From Gyrodactylus bullatarudis (lineage: Eukaryota > Platyhelminthes > Monogenea > Gyrodactylidea > Gyrodactylidae): a stretch of 64,000 nucleotides of DNA. This document shows, one piece after another, positions 23,601 through 34,800 of this stretch. Each line of letters starts with the position of its first letter. Position 1 is the first letter of the stretch. The stretch is from positions 47,611-111,610 of the forward strand of contig SSNU01000196.1 of NCBI GenBank assembly GCA_012064415.1, read 5' to 3'. A program made the position numbers and the translations under genes. The notes beneath the pieces are model-generated. The model saw only the letters and a program-made list of their open reading frames with translations, was not told the DNA's origin and made no database searches.

Positions 23601-23701
23601 AGTGTCAGATGAAAACAAAGAGTGTCCGGACTATGCGCTTAACTCAACAGGCTCATCAAATTCACGAAGTTAAGGAGAATGGAACTTCAACCTTTATCTG
23701 A
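10771..23701 (+). CDS. Cys-less pentameric ligand-gated ion channel (8 exons, 656 aa)
   Basis: Exons are 10771-11652, 12036-12167, 17433-17621, 19121-19220, 19809-19966, 21926-22081, 22276-22470 and 23543-23701. Every junction is GT-AG and phases agree. Residues 1-294 are a Ser/Asn-rich extension with no visible signal peptide. The ligand-binding domain follows (FLKIGEIDTIKE, SWTPKLYVEN). The Cys-loop position reads LELDHFPFDVQDL, so both loop cysteines are absent (Glu and Leu by alignment). M1 starts at RRPAYFIWNIF. M2 has Leu at 9' and ends before LPKISYLTYLDKY. M3 and M4 are joined by only about 25 residues, as in bacterial channels. Family membership is secure. Ligand and ion selectivity are unknown: there is no Pro-Ala-Arg anion signature, and Asn sits at -1'. 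The start ATG has A at -3. Confidence 0.9.
12036..12167 (+). CDS. Channel exon 2: start of ligand-binding domain
   Basis: 44 codons, phase 0 at both ends, between a CTCGTCAG acceptor and a GTAAGT donor. It encodes FLKIGEIDTIKEQYAADI and then KWREPDMDQ, which match the first strands of the Cys-less channel family. Confidence 0.9.
12229..12846. mobile_element. Foldback MITE, family B (right-arm copy)
   Basis: Exact mirror of 3543-4160. It lies in intron 2 of the channel gene. Confidence 0.65.
14321..15116. pseudogene. Nested Penelope-like remnants, right arm
   Basis: Mirror of 1273-2068. The plus-strand fragment at about 14669-14989 reads KYIGRTKRRLAIRIHEHL with an in-frame stop just upstream. 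The flanking minus-strand pieces at 14321-14468 and 15044-15116 belong to another GIY-YIG endonuclease copy. Confidence 0.72.
16853..17111 (+). repeat. 256-bp dispersed repeat, diverged third copy
   Basis: About 97% identical by eye to 7598-7853, and outside the palindrome. Identity starts at AACTCATTATTATTC and stops after GCAATCGCCT. Its divergence contrasts with the identity between the two arms and provides a rough internal clock. Confidence 0.85.
17433..17621 (+). CDS. Channel exon 3: ligand-binding domain core
   Basis: 63 codons, phase 0 at both ends, with an AAACAG acceptor and a GTTAGT donor. It encodes SWTPKLYVENTIGEA and the altered Cys-loop start LELDHFPFDVQ. Confidence 0.92.
18523..18569 (-). 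ncRNA. Degenerate hammerhead-like motif downstream of PLE endonuclease
   Basis: Read on the minus strand. CUCAC (18569-18565) pairs with GUGAG (18527-18523) as helix I. The core CAGAAGA (18562-18556) differs from CUGAAGA by one base. GAAUAC (18554-18549) pairs with GUAUUC (18543-18538) as helix II, and GAAA follows at 18537-18534. It lies about 90 bases downstream of a PLE GIY-YIG remnant on the same strand, where PLE terminal repeats carry hammerheads. The core substitution suggests it is inactive. Confidence 0.5.
18662..18991 (-). pseudogene. Penelope-like GIY-YIG endonuclease remnant
   Basis: The minus strand reads GIYKITCSCEKSYIGRT, then RCKEHKKAIEKV. A frameshift and stop near 18845 follow, and the frame resumes with KSVLAKHWADNPDHIIDF and ends at VVNGNKTEIVG plus a stop. 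The GIY..YIG..R..EH layout and the SVLAKH..IDF segment match the PLE endonuclease, which nicks target DNA. No reverse transcriptase is visible upstream, so this is a 5'-truncated dead copy in a channel-gene intron. Confidence 0.85.
19121..19220 (+). CDS. Channel exon 4: rest of Cys-loop and outer strands
   Basis: 100 bases, phase 0 to phase 1, with a GTCTAG acceptor and a GTAAGT donor. It encodes DLTVTVASNLSTSEI, completing the loop whose closing Cys is replaced. Confidence 0.92.
19809..19966 (+). CDS. Channel exon 5: end of ligand-binding domain and M1
   Basis: 158 bases starting after GATCTAG; an earlier AG at 19775 would give an immediate stop. It encodes DEQEWYLYKHIETEQHE, and M1 begins at RRPAYFIWNIFLVT. 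Confidence 0.9.
20876..21533. mobile_element. Foldback MITE, family B
   Basis: The left end AGCTAGTTAATATGAAG (20879) is inverted at the right end CTTCATATTAACTAGG (21513-21528). The arms are long and imperfectly complementary. It has no coding capacity and lies in intron 5 of the channel gene. Confidence 0.75.
21926..22081 (+). CDS. Channel exon 6: M1 end, M2, M2-M3 loop
   Basis: 52 codons, phase 0 at both ends. It encodes the M1 end, then RLQLTFTLVLTLVAF (pore-lining M2 with conserved 9' Leu) and LPKISYLTYL, a hallmark M2-M3 linker. Confidence 0.95.
22276..22470 (+). CDS. Channel exon 7: M3, short loop, M4
   Basis: 65 codons, phase 0 at both ends. It encodes M3 (VISSLFIITLICIWHGLI), a loop of about 25 residues, and M4 (FYVIAFISISYIAY onwards). 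The large intracellular loop of animal receptors is missing. Confidence 0.93.
22555..23279 (-). pseudogene. Mariner transposase remnant
   Basis: The minus strand encodes KWVPHDLNESQKRERIEAC and then NIVTTGEKWIYLQN, where mariner has VTGDEKWI, so the first catalytic Asp is lost. Further down it reads SPDLAPLDYHPFMSMQHF, preceded by a stop where the family has PPYSPDLAP. The N-terminal half is missing. It is a dead, 5'-truncated copy in the last intron of the channel gene. Confidence 0.88.
23281..23482. mobile_element. Short foldback MITE, family A
   Basis: The left end GCTAATTGGTATGAGG (23284) and the right end CCTCATCCGATCAAT are inverted copies around a shortened centre. It abuts the mariner remnant. 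Confidence 0.65.
23543..23701 (+). CDS. Channel exon 8: C-terminal tail and stop
   Basis: Starts after TTAATAG, phase 0. It encodes a basic tail (CHRRRIMTHRDMEYVEKV) ending in TSTFI and a TGA at 23699-23701. Polyadenylation signals follow 160 bases downstream. Confidence 0.88.
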   Translation, partial: ACHRRRIMTHRDMEYVEKVKCQMKTKSVRTMRLTQQAHQIHEVKENGTSTFI

Positions 23702-23859
23702 ATGTTTGCCCATTACAAACTCTTTCCTATTCCTGATTTGTTAAAGAGAATTCACTAGCCCTTTGGGAAAAGTTATGAAATAAACTTGATAACTGGCTCA
23801 TTTCTAAGATAGATGTACATTTTCACTATGATGTAATATGATTATTTTAATTTGAAAAT

Positions 23860-23869
23860 AATAAATAAA
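23860..23869 (+). promoter_or_regulatory. Polyadenylation signals of channel gene
   Basis: Two overlapping AATAAA hexamers, at 23860-23865 and 23864-23869, lie about 160 bases after the stop codon. Confidence 0.7.
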
Positions 23870-25605
23870 CCAAGAATTTGATCCCTCAATCTATTTTTAC
23901 GGTCTTGTGGATACGACCAACAGAGGATTTGAAAACTTTAATTGGATAATCCATAGAACATTTGCCCCCTCTTGTTTTGCAGTAATTTTTCTGAATGAAG
24001 AAGAGACTAAGGGGCCCTTAGTAAGGGCTTTTGAACATCGATGAAATGAAAACGAATCCCTTGCGGTGATAAAAAGACCAACACGATTCAAAGTAAAGAG
24101 AAATGAGATGGGGCAACTGTTCTCTAATTTAACCCTTTAACTTTCAGTATATCAGTGACAATTAGTTGACTTTTTTATAAATTGATAGTCAAGATGATTT
24201 TGTCGCATTCTGATAGGCCCATTTGGAAATTTATTTAAAATGTATTGAATTTTGGAGTCATACTGCAAGTATAGTATATGATAATCTCGTCGAAAATGAT
24301 ATCTAGTAGGCTAGAGCGAAATTTTTAATCTCATATTAGGACGATTTTTTCTGGTAGAGCTAGAAATTCTAAGAATTATTTTGTATTTTGAAGCTTGTGT
24401 CAAAAATGCTTCACCATTATGTCATTCAGTTTTAAAAATCCTGAATTTTTCAAATCGCCGCTCAATTTTCAATGATTTTTTACTACGCAATCACTAAAAT
24501 CCGGAATATCTTGGCGATTTAATGGATTTCTTAATTTTTTTCTTCAAAAATAGTATTCTTATCATCAAGAGGGGCTTCATGGTTAACTTCGTTGTTTTAT
24601 CATGTTCGGGGGATATTGTGGGAAAAATTGGCAACGACATAATGGAGTATGACTTTCACGCTTTAAAAATATGCAAAACATAATCTGAGTACTAAAAATT
24701 ATCAGAAAAGTATGTCCTCTCGTGATATCTTATTTCAAATGCTTTTAGATTTGAGATATATTTCAGATCGATTCATCTCTATTATAAAAAATTAAAAAAA
24801 TACTGGTTTCTTGTAAGCGATAGAGGGTCTAATTGATGATCTGAAGTGGTGATCTTGATCAGAAATTTTAATGAATGAACGATTTTCGAAGAAAATACGC
24901 TTATTTTACTCAGGCAAAGTTATTTCATAAATTTTACTTTGGTCGGAGGCTTGACTGAGTTGACTCAACAGGCCCCTTAGTCTGTCTGTAATACATATTC
25001 TGTATTTCTGTATTTAAAAAAGAGAAAAACCTGTATTTTGTTAATTAATTATATATATTTTTACTACTATTTTAAAATTAAATTTAATCAATTTGACTCC
25101 TTGGAGCAAACACATAGTCCAATATCAACTTTTTAGGCACATTAAAAGAAATTACATATATATAGTTCTATAGATTGAATTGGTTTTTTTCAAAATTTGA
25201 AAACATGCTATAAAGATAACATACAAAGGTTTTTGGAGGTATTTAGGGAAAGAAGGTTACTATGTTTGTGAATATTAAATCATAATATTTCTACTCTCTA
25301 TTGAAAAAAAATTCTCTAAAAGGAACCTATTTTTCTTGTTAAATTAGAAAAATAATGATAATCAATCTGATTTTTTGAAGCAATGAATTATAACAATAAG
25401 TAATAATATAATCTCGATATATAGAATATCTCAACAAGTTTATGAAAATTTTTGTACAAGTGAATCATTTTTCAAAGCATGTATAATACTTATGATTTAT
25501 ATATTTTTATATTATCATGTATATAGGAATATTCTCGATATAATTATAGCTGATGAATGACAGAGACTTCTTCTACTGAGGCCAGATGAAAATTTCCCAA
25601 AATGC
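23870..25605. other. Intergenic gap between convergent genes
   Basis: AT-rich sequence between the 3' ends of the channel and tensin genes. No gene, RNA or clear element was recognised. Confidence 0.6.
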
Positions 25606-25611
25606 TTTATT
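25606..25611 (-). promoter_or_regulatory. Polyadenylation signal of tensin
   Basis: AATAAA on the minus strand, 82 bases beyond the stop codon of the last exon. Confidence 0.65.
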
Positions 25612-25692
25612 TTCATTGGTCAGTCATTGGAAATTTCGATTAGAAAGGAAGAAAATGTAGATTGTGTATTTGATAATCTATCAATCTTGATT

Positions 25693-25828
25693 TTATTTTG
25701 ATGAAATTAAATATTTATTAATAAATTGGCTGATGACCTTGGCACTTTCTCCGCGCTCACACTCGGATAGAATGTGACATCGATTGTCTAGAGAGGAATC
25801 TGATACTCTTGAAATAAATCCAAGGATT
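25693..25828 (-). CDS. TNS: Tensin exon 10: PTB end and stop
   Basis: Encodes ILGFISRVSDSSLDNRCHIL and then AKVISQFINKYL, matching the tensin ending (FGFVA.., DN.CHLF, IVNFV). The segment linking the DPQ motif to this part is shorter than usual, with no Trp after DPQKR. The stop is at 25693-25695. Confidence 0.93.
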
Positions 25829-28800
25829 CTTGAAAAGAAAATGTTAATGTTGAAAGTTTATATATCTACTCATGAGGTATGCTATTTATATTTGATTTTT
25901 GAATACCGGTTCTTACATAAAAAATAATAGTTGCTTAGCGCATTAAATTAAATTCAATATGATGCAGAAAGTTCAGATTAAATTCTCAAGAAACATACTT
26001 GAGCTTGTGAGTTTTGTTATTAACTGTCATTGTGAATCTTGAAAAGATTAAGAAATGGATTACATTCGAAGATAAAAGGATGATATCAGAGATTTCATTT
26101 ACTCTCGTTTCTGTGGATCAATATTGAAGTAAAGGAGATTCTGCAATGGATAATGACGCCTAAAGAAACATCTACGATGTATATCTGTCATGACAATCCC
26201 ATCAGCGATAACATTAAAGTTCACCTCGATCGGACGAAAGTTTATGCTCTTTGGATTTGGTCCCATGATCTTGTCTATGCCCGTCTTTAGACCAATTGCA
26301 CCGGTTAACTGATTAATGTCACTTGAACTCAAGTAATACATGATGCAGGCTGAAATAAAGAATTCCTTTGTAATTTCCATTTAAGCGAGTAAGCATGTTG
26401 AACATTGAAATTCTACATACTACTTTTAAGCCTATTCATATCTTTTTGATTAAGTTAGTATGAAATACAGTATTTAAAAAAGCCAAACATTCAAAACGCT
26501 TATAAAGCTATTCTCGATGAATTTGGGAATTCATAATTTTTACAAAAATCTCATTTTTTCATCAAGGTATCGAAATTTTTGAAAGATTTTTTGGTCACTG
26601 ATGTTCACCTTTCTCACCTGATTGGAGAAAATTTTTTTGGAAAATTTTAGAGACATATTAAATTTCGAGATGGCGCGAGTTTATAATTTTTTTAAACTCT
26701 GAGTGGAAAAATTCTCTTGATTTCAAGGTCTGAGAGTAATCAAACGTTATTTTTCAGGATCATCATTAGACAAAGAAAATAATTACTCTTATTCATTTTT
26801 TTTGACAAAAACCTGTAATTTTGAAATGATCTTGGATCACTCTAGTCAATTTCCAAGCAGTAAAAATGATTGAAAATAGTAGACTTTCGCATGGTGAGTT
26901 TTTCCAAAAAATGAATAAGAGTAATTATTTTCTTTGTCTAATGAAAAATAACGTTTGACTCCTCTCAGACCTTGAAATCAACAAAAATTTTCGAGTCAAA
27001 GTTTAAAAAAATGAAAAACTCGCGTCAACTCGAAATTTTAAATGTCTCTAAAATTAAAAAAAAAAATTTTGCAAATTTTTTCCGTCCAATAAGTAAAATG
27101 TACATTTTGAATCAGTAACCAAATAATCTTTCAATAATAATAATCTTTCGATACCAAGATGAAAAAATGAGATTTTTGTAAAAATCATGATTTCCCAAAT
27201 TCATCGAGAATAGCTGTATAAATATTTCAGTGTATTATTTTTGAGGCCCTCAATGATGTGAGCTCTATATTTCGATGATTTTATTATGCAGGACAAATCT
27301 AGGTCTTTTTCTACATTTAGACTTTCGATTTGGTACGAGTTAGATTAGATTTTCAATACTCACCAGCACCTTTGGGTAATAACTGTCTGAAAGTTGTATT
27401 TGATTCGTCATTAATGCTGCATTGGAGGGGAAATGAGTCGTCAATGACTTCATTGGAGCCTTCAGCAACAGCCAAGGTCACTCCTTTATGTGTTCGTCGT
27501 CGTTCAGCTGAAGAAAAATTGTTCGAGTCTTGCTTGTTACTTTTTCGGCTACCTCGATGGGGTGTATTTGATCTGGAACGATGCTTCCTTATTGTAGTCG
27601 TATCCCTAAGAATTTCTTTTTCTAATCCAGTTTGCTGGAAAAAATTTATAAATCTAATTAGTATACAGACTAGTATTTGAATAATCAGGGAAGGGATTTG
27701 AAGAAATCTGAAGAAAATCTGTGTGTGCATTTTTGAAAATAATTTAAAGAGAAGCTATATCAGAAGGATAAGAGAGTTTTATCATACAAATTAATCGAAT
27801 AAGGCAGGTGGTTTATCAAAATTAAGCGACACTCTTTCGTCTTCTTTTTCCAGCAGTTTTACAGTAGTTGGTTGGTTTTAAAACGAAAAAAATCGAATGA
27901 TAATGGACAAAGGTTCATCCTGAGTGCGTATCCGGAAATGTACAAGAATGAAATTTAAACAAAATACCAAATTTGAGTAATAAAATAGTTAAAAACAAGT
28001 AACAATTAAAATTAAAAGATAACTTGAGAAATATTGGAAGAATCTGTTGTATTTTCTATCGTAAAAAATCATCTCTCCATGATTTGAAAATAATACAGGA
28101 AGTGGAGAGAATAGATTTTGGATTCTTCTAAAGTACCATTTCGATCATCAAAATAAATATTTTTCAGTGAGTATTGATTTTTTCCGGAAAATTTCCTGGA
28201 CGAAGCTTATAATGGACCATTAATAACTTCTTTGGTGGCATCTTGAAGTGCTCATTGTCAACTGATTCCGGAATAAGACATTGATTCGCAAGAAAATTAG
28301 ATTATGCACTTTATATCTTTTTTATTGCTACATGAGATAAATAAAACTTATCCAAATTACTTGGGAACACACTTTTGGGAAGAGAGATATGTCAAGAGTG
28401 CTTTTTGGTTAGAGTCTTCAACAATATTTTCTAGCACCCTGTTGTGGATTACCTAACTCTAGTCTCTATTTATAGATTGAAATGTACTCTCTTATAAAAA
28501 AAGTATTCATTTACATATTGAATAAATACATCCATCTGATGATGTTTGGTATTGGTAAAGTTAGACCAATTGACTCTTTTTTCTGCTTGTAAACGTGGAT
28601 TACCTGAAAAACTTTTAAAATTGACGGGTTCATCGAAAAATTTAACAATATGTTTCCTTGTCTTTTGGTGATTCTGGAAAAATTACTTTAGATAATAAAA
28701 GACATTTACTAAGGAAATTTCATGAAAATGTTTTCTTTCACATATTTTCATCAGAATCTGATTTATATCGAATTTTTCATCTACTGGTGAGTAATTAAAA

Positions 28801-31800
28801 AATAAAATTTCTCCAATGAGAGGAATTATTTGAAAAATACCTGAAAAGAACAACCCATGATTGTCAAAATGAGTATGAATATCAAAATTTTTTTTCCCGA
28901 ACAATGTTTCGGCTGCAATGTGAATCTGTTAGATCTAACTTAGAAAATGCCATTTATGAAATTTAAATTCGAAATTTTTAATTCTCTGATGCCCCAAAGT
29001 CCCATTTTCCCAAATATCTTCAACATATCGCAAATTAAACGGAATTTTTCACTAGAATATGCCGTGCTGATTAAAAATACCTTACGAACCTATTTAAAAT
29101 TGCATTCAAATGGCTCAAAATTTAGATTTTAACCGATTGAAAATAGTTGGCGCTAATTCAAAAATCGGCATTTTCAATTGCGATTTGGGGTAGGCAATAT
29201 TTAAAATACATGGTTTAATAGGAACTTTATTGCGTTGAAAATTTCTCTTTAAAATGAGCTTTGCACATCCGGATGTTAAAAAATTTGCCTGTCTCTATTA
29301 GATATTGAAGATAAAAATGGGATTTCAATTTGCTCCAAAAGGCCCATGACGTTGCTTTTGTTAATATATAGAGATTTAGAAATTAATTATGCTTAGTTTT
29401 TGTCTTGATATCGTGTTGCCAAGATTTCTCAATTCAAGGGATTACGAAAAAAACATAAGAAAAAGTCAATGGATCCAAGTGTATTCAATTTTTCACAAAA
29501 CTTTTTCTGCTTCAGATCTGAATCTCTTTTTCTTTGGTCGTCCTCTTGTCTTTACCTATCAAATCTGTTTCCGCGAGTTTTTTTATGTCGCAGTAGATCA
29601 ATTCATTGCCGTATATTTTGATCATTTCATTAACTTTGAAATGCTTCGCGACCATATGCTCGAAAGGTTTTGATAAATGAATATAAGTGGCAATGATATG
29701 TGCGTACGGATTTTTCGAAAAATATTCCGGTGTCCCGGCATTTTTCAAAAAAAATCATGGCATTTTTCAAAATACCCCTGTCAACCAATATTATTTCCCT
29801 AAATAACCCTAATATTAATTGTAATATAATTGAAAAAACCTGATTTGAACAAGGAGGTCATATATAACATCTGGTCTCGGAAAGGATATAAACGAATGCT
29901 AGCTTGAGTCTTTCATAAAGTCTAATATAATTAATAATAAGTAAAAAATTTAATAAAAGTTAAATAAGTATAAAAACCACTCTGAGGCTGCTGGGTGCAA
30001 GGTTTCAAACCAAACAATTGAAAAATAGTATGGGTGTTCTATATGGTAATTGGACAAAAGAGGAATTTCTCACATCCTCAAGTTTATGAACAAAATCTCC
30101 TCTGAAGTCGATGTTTAGTTTGAAAAAAAAACTCACAGATAAGTCAGCTTGCGTCGGAGCGGGGGCATAGCCGGGCAGCTTCAGGGTACAGGGGAGAGCT
30201 CCAGTTTTTCTACAATGATAAGCCACTAACTCGGATAGTGTAGCAAAGATGAGTTCACTTTCATAGCCTCGAATACGAAAACCGCCAGAAATTCGATCGA
30301 TTAGAAAATGACGAACCAATTGATTCTTTAAATCAGCTGTAATTATGAGAATAATTAATAATAGGTACAAACTTAAAAATAGATCGAAACAAGATTCCCT
30401 TGAAGAAAATGAGATAACTATTCTTTTTCATTAATGAAAAAAGAAGATGATGATGCCATATAAGGCATGTATCACACTGATGAGTATGCCCGAAATAAAG
30501 GCCTTATTTGTGAAATAACTGGCATCATCTTCTTCTTTCATTATTTATGACTTCGGTGGCCCAGCTCAAAACTGATTTGCGTAAGAAATTAGTATCAGAA
30601 CATATTCTTTCTCACTTTAATTTATAAATCATGAAATATTTTGAAACCTACAATTTGGATCAATCTTTATGTGATGTGGGAGTCTGGTCACTTTGAGTGC
30701 AAGACCAAAGGAATTTTGGAAAGTGGAACTTTCCCTGACGACAAAAGAGCCAGCTGGTAAATTTGCCAATTTCTGTATCACTATGTTAAAAAATAATTTT
30801 CAATGAAATAAAAAAATACTTTTTCGTTTATCTGGAATAAAATGAAATCAAAGGATTTTTTTAGATCAGCTTAACTAAAGCAAAATTATATAACGAAAGG
30901 GTTTGGTCTCCAAATGGAAGTTTAAAGATTACCTTCATCACGGGACATGTTGGGTTTGTACCATTGTGGGGATGTATGCCGAACGGAATTGAGAAGCTGA
31001 TCAAATTCAACAGGTGTTGGTCGTAAACCTCGTTCAAAGGCTCCTTCAACTGTACGAATTGGTTCTGCTTGATGTTGCAACGGCATGATGTTACTTTCAT
31101 CAATTACTGTTTCACCACGAATCCTTGGGGATTGCTGACCTATTTGAAATTAAATTTTGCTTAAAACTTATTTCCATAGGTCATGAACATCATGATCAAG
31201 AAGGATAATTTTTTGTAAGAAGATAAGAAAACTTTTTTCGAGAAAACTCATTTTCCAAGTTACAATGAATTGTGTAAAAGCAGGGATTCGTAAGAACTTT
31301 TCATACGATTCACTTTAATGCATATTTACTATTGAAAAGCTAAACTGGAATTATAAGAATAAGGGAGTTGACTTGTTAGTAATTAGACCATAATTTGCTG
31401 TTAACAGTGTTAATTACCTAAAAAGAAACTTTGACTTTATTACGTCACTAACTAAGAAATTAAGAAATGAATTCATAAATATAATCATATTCTCTATTAA
31501 ATTGCTTATTTAGTATATAGAATTTGTATGCATAACGAGAATTTGGTCAATAGGCTTTGTAGTTAAAAACCAGGATTCAATGAAAAACTCACTTGACCCA
31601 CTCTCCAAATGATGAACACCTGGACCGATTGGTTCCAGGCCAATACACTCCTTTTCGAATCTCTCTTCGGGATAAACTCTCGGGGGTTTCACATATAATC
31701 GATTACCCTCAGATTTGGCCAATGGATGATTTAAACCCTAAAATTAAATTGATTACAAATTAAATTCACTTGCTTTAAGCATGATTAAGTTAATATCATT

Positions 31801-34800
31801 TGATCAAAATGAAAAAAATTATTATTCTATCGTCAAATCAAAACAATGCTCTAACCTCTAGCCAATTAGGATCAAGTATTGTTTTCTATTTGATTCAAAC
31901 CTACGTATAGAGAAGAATAAAATATTAGAAAACAACGTCATTCTTGAGTGTACACCCTCAGACGTTGTGCTAGTTCGATAGAAACAAAAGAAATTCTGGC
32001 CAATTCTGCGTATATCTTTTGCTCAAGAATATATATATATAGATTAATATTCTCTTAAACTATTGTCTGAACAGAACAGAAGAAACATGTTTCATCATTC
32101 CTTAATGCTTTTTTGGTTATTTCTTTTCTTCTTTTTCTTTTGAATCTCACTCTTTAGAATATAATTTCCAGATCATGGTGTAGTTTAGATCCAATTTTCT
32201 CTTTTTTATCATGTGCATTAAAGATATATTTTTATTTTCGATATACTTTTCGATCTTTACTTGCATCGTTACCACTTGCATTGGAAATAGTATTTTTTTC
32301 ATAATCTAAGTCGTGTTGTGGATGGAACAGAAAAGTTAGATTTCAGGTTAGAAATACTCTCGTTTCAATGTGATAATAACTTTTTGAGTTTTTTCTAGTA
32401 CATTTGTTCGCTTCAACTAACAACGTATATCTGCGTTAATTTCTTAAAATAAAATAGGTAATGAGACACCGGAGAGGCATGTATTTCCATGGTCAAAATT
32501 TTTGCTGGCAATACGATCTGAACGACTAAAAAAATTTAAATGATTTTCTCATCTATCTATATTTTAGAAAGAGAGTTTCAATACAAACCCATCTAAATTT
32601 GGTTGATATGAAGTTGGGAATCTATGATTTTTACAGAAATCTCGATATTTTAATCAAGAATTCGAATTTGTTAAAGATTTTCTGGAATCCTACTCATGCT
32701 GCCCACTTTTACCATTTGAAGAAAAAAAAACTGAAAAAAAATTATTTATATGAAAAATATGGTCATTTTTCGAACTCCCATTTGGCGCCAAAATCCCCTT
32801 TTTCGAACTTCGAGCTGAAAATTTTTGTCGACTTGAAAGTGGGAGGCTGATCGAAGAAGTTTTTTCAGGATCAAGATTAGACAGAATAGCGCCAAATGGG
32901 AATTCGAAAAATGACCATATTTTTCATATAAATAATTTTTTTTCAGTTTTTTTTTCTTCAAATGGTAAAAGTGGGCAGCATGAGTAGGATTCCAGAAAAT
33001 CTTTAACAAATTCGAATTCTTGATTAAAATATCGAGATTTCTGTAAAAATCATAGATTCCCAACTTCATATCAATTAGTTTTAATTAAAATAAACGATTT
33101 GATAAGTTCTACCTCAGGAAACTGGCTTATTATGTACAAAGATAAAAAATATTTCAGCCTATAATTTTTCGGGTAATACGTTTACAATGAAGTTTAGTGT
33201 ATCGAGAAATTTCATCGCGTTTACTAAAAATTTTATTTATATTTTACAAAATTCTACAGCAGTTTTTCATTCATCTATAATCTCAAAATTACAAAAACAT
33301 AAAATCTACTCACAGAAGGATTGATATAAGTAGCTTTGCGACATAGATTTGGCGAATTTTCAGCAGATATACTCTCCAATTGTTTAGCTGAGCAACGTAC
33401 TAAAGAAATATTCAACATTTAATAATTATAAAGAAATTATTTATTCATCTCATTAAACTCACAAGACTGTGATGTGAAAAGGGTGGTACGATAAATATTC
33501 GGAGATTTGGACACTGTTCCATGGGTTATGATACGTCCAGTACTCTGGGACCGTTTCTTATTCAAACGTTCAAGATATTTCTGACGTTCAATTTGATATT
33601 TCATTTCTGCTTCGTCGTTGGCCTGTAGAATTTTACGTCTTTCAATTAATTTATTCTGATACTCCTCAAGTTTTGTCTGGTAATCTCGCATACGATAGGT
33701 GTATTCATTACGTTGTTGCTGAGCTAACTTGTACCGGCGACGAGCCTCTTCATCTTCAGGTAGCCATGCTTCTGTTGGAAGTGTCGGATCAATTTGTGAA
33801 GGTACCTTATTTTCGCGTAATAACTTCTTGTGTGCCTCTTGACTCTCTGGAATTGGCAGGGGAGGCGGAAGATGAACTTCTTTAGCTGTCCTCAACTGGC
33901 AGGCTACAACAAGATAAAAATAAATGTCCTTGTAAGTGTATTTCTTATTAAATACAGATTGATCTACGACATATCACACCATTGGCAGATATGATAGCAA
34001 TCTCTCTCCTCTCCAATACGCTTCTTTTCAAATATACAGATATTGACAGAAGATCATTTTGTACTTGAAAGTTTCCTCCATGCTACACAGTATACAAGTT
34101 TTTAAAACAGTTTCTTATTTGATATAAACGAGAATAGTGTAATTGATAATACGCTATAATAATTCACTGCTATACCTATTTACTTCTATTTAGAGTGTAA
34201 TGAGAATAGGGAATATGTACACTAATAAATGAATGTTGAACACATTAAGATTCATTTCTTGAGAGATTCCCTTTGCACGTGTGTGCCTGTATACTATACA
34301 TTACAGTACTATGTGAAAAAAGAAAATGGGAAATTCATCAACTTTATGAAAATTCCCACTACATTCCATTCTATTGTATCAAGGATTCTATGTGTGCAAT
34401 GCTGTGTTTGGTCTTTTATTCGGGAATCGGGATATATAAAAGCCAATTTTGAAAAAAATTTGTAATATTTATCTAAATTTTATTGTTTCCGAACTGGAAA
34501 TTTAAATTGCCTACAGGAATAAATCAGACTCAGAGAATTTCATAAATACTAAGATGTTTGATTGATATTCTACAGGAGCAAAGAAAGAAAATTTCAAAAA
34601 TCGAATAGACCAATGGGTATAAATGTTAATTAATATTTAAGTTAGGCCATCCCAACAATATTTCTTGAATCAATTAAAAATTATAGAATAAAGTGCCTTA
34701 TTTAACTTCTCATCCAGAAGTGTGAAGAAATTAAAAAATATATTATATTCTCTAACCTTAAGATAAAAAGCGTTTCTTAATCCTTGGAACTCTCAAGAAC

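Noticed and set aside
28170..28295. Possible extra tensin exon (minus strand frame with PPKKLLMVHYKLRPGNFPE)
   Set aside because: No phase-0 acceptor and donor pair flanks it, while exons 7 and 8 already join at phase 0. It may be a mobile-element scrap.
32599..33069. Two opposing ORFs encoding the same peptide
   Set aside because: The identical peptides come from the two arms of one foldback MITE, not from genes.
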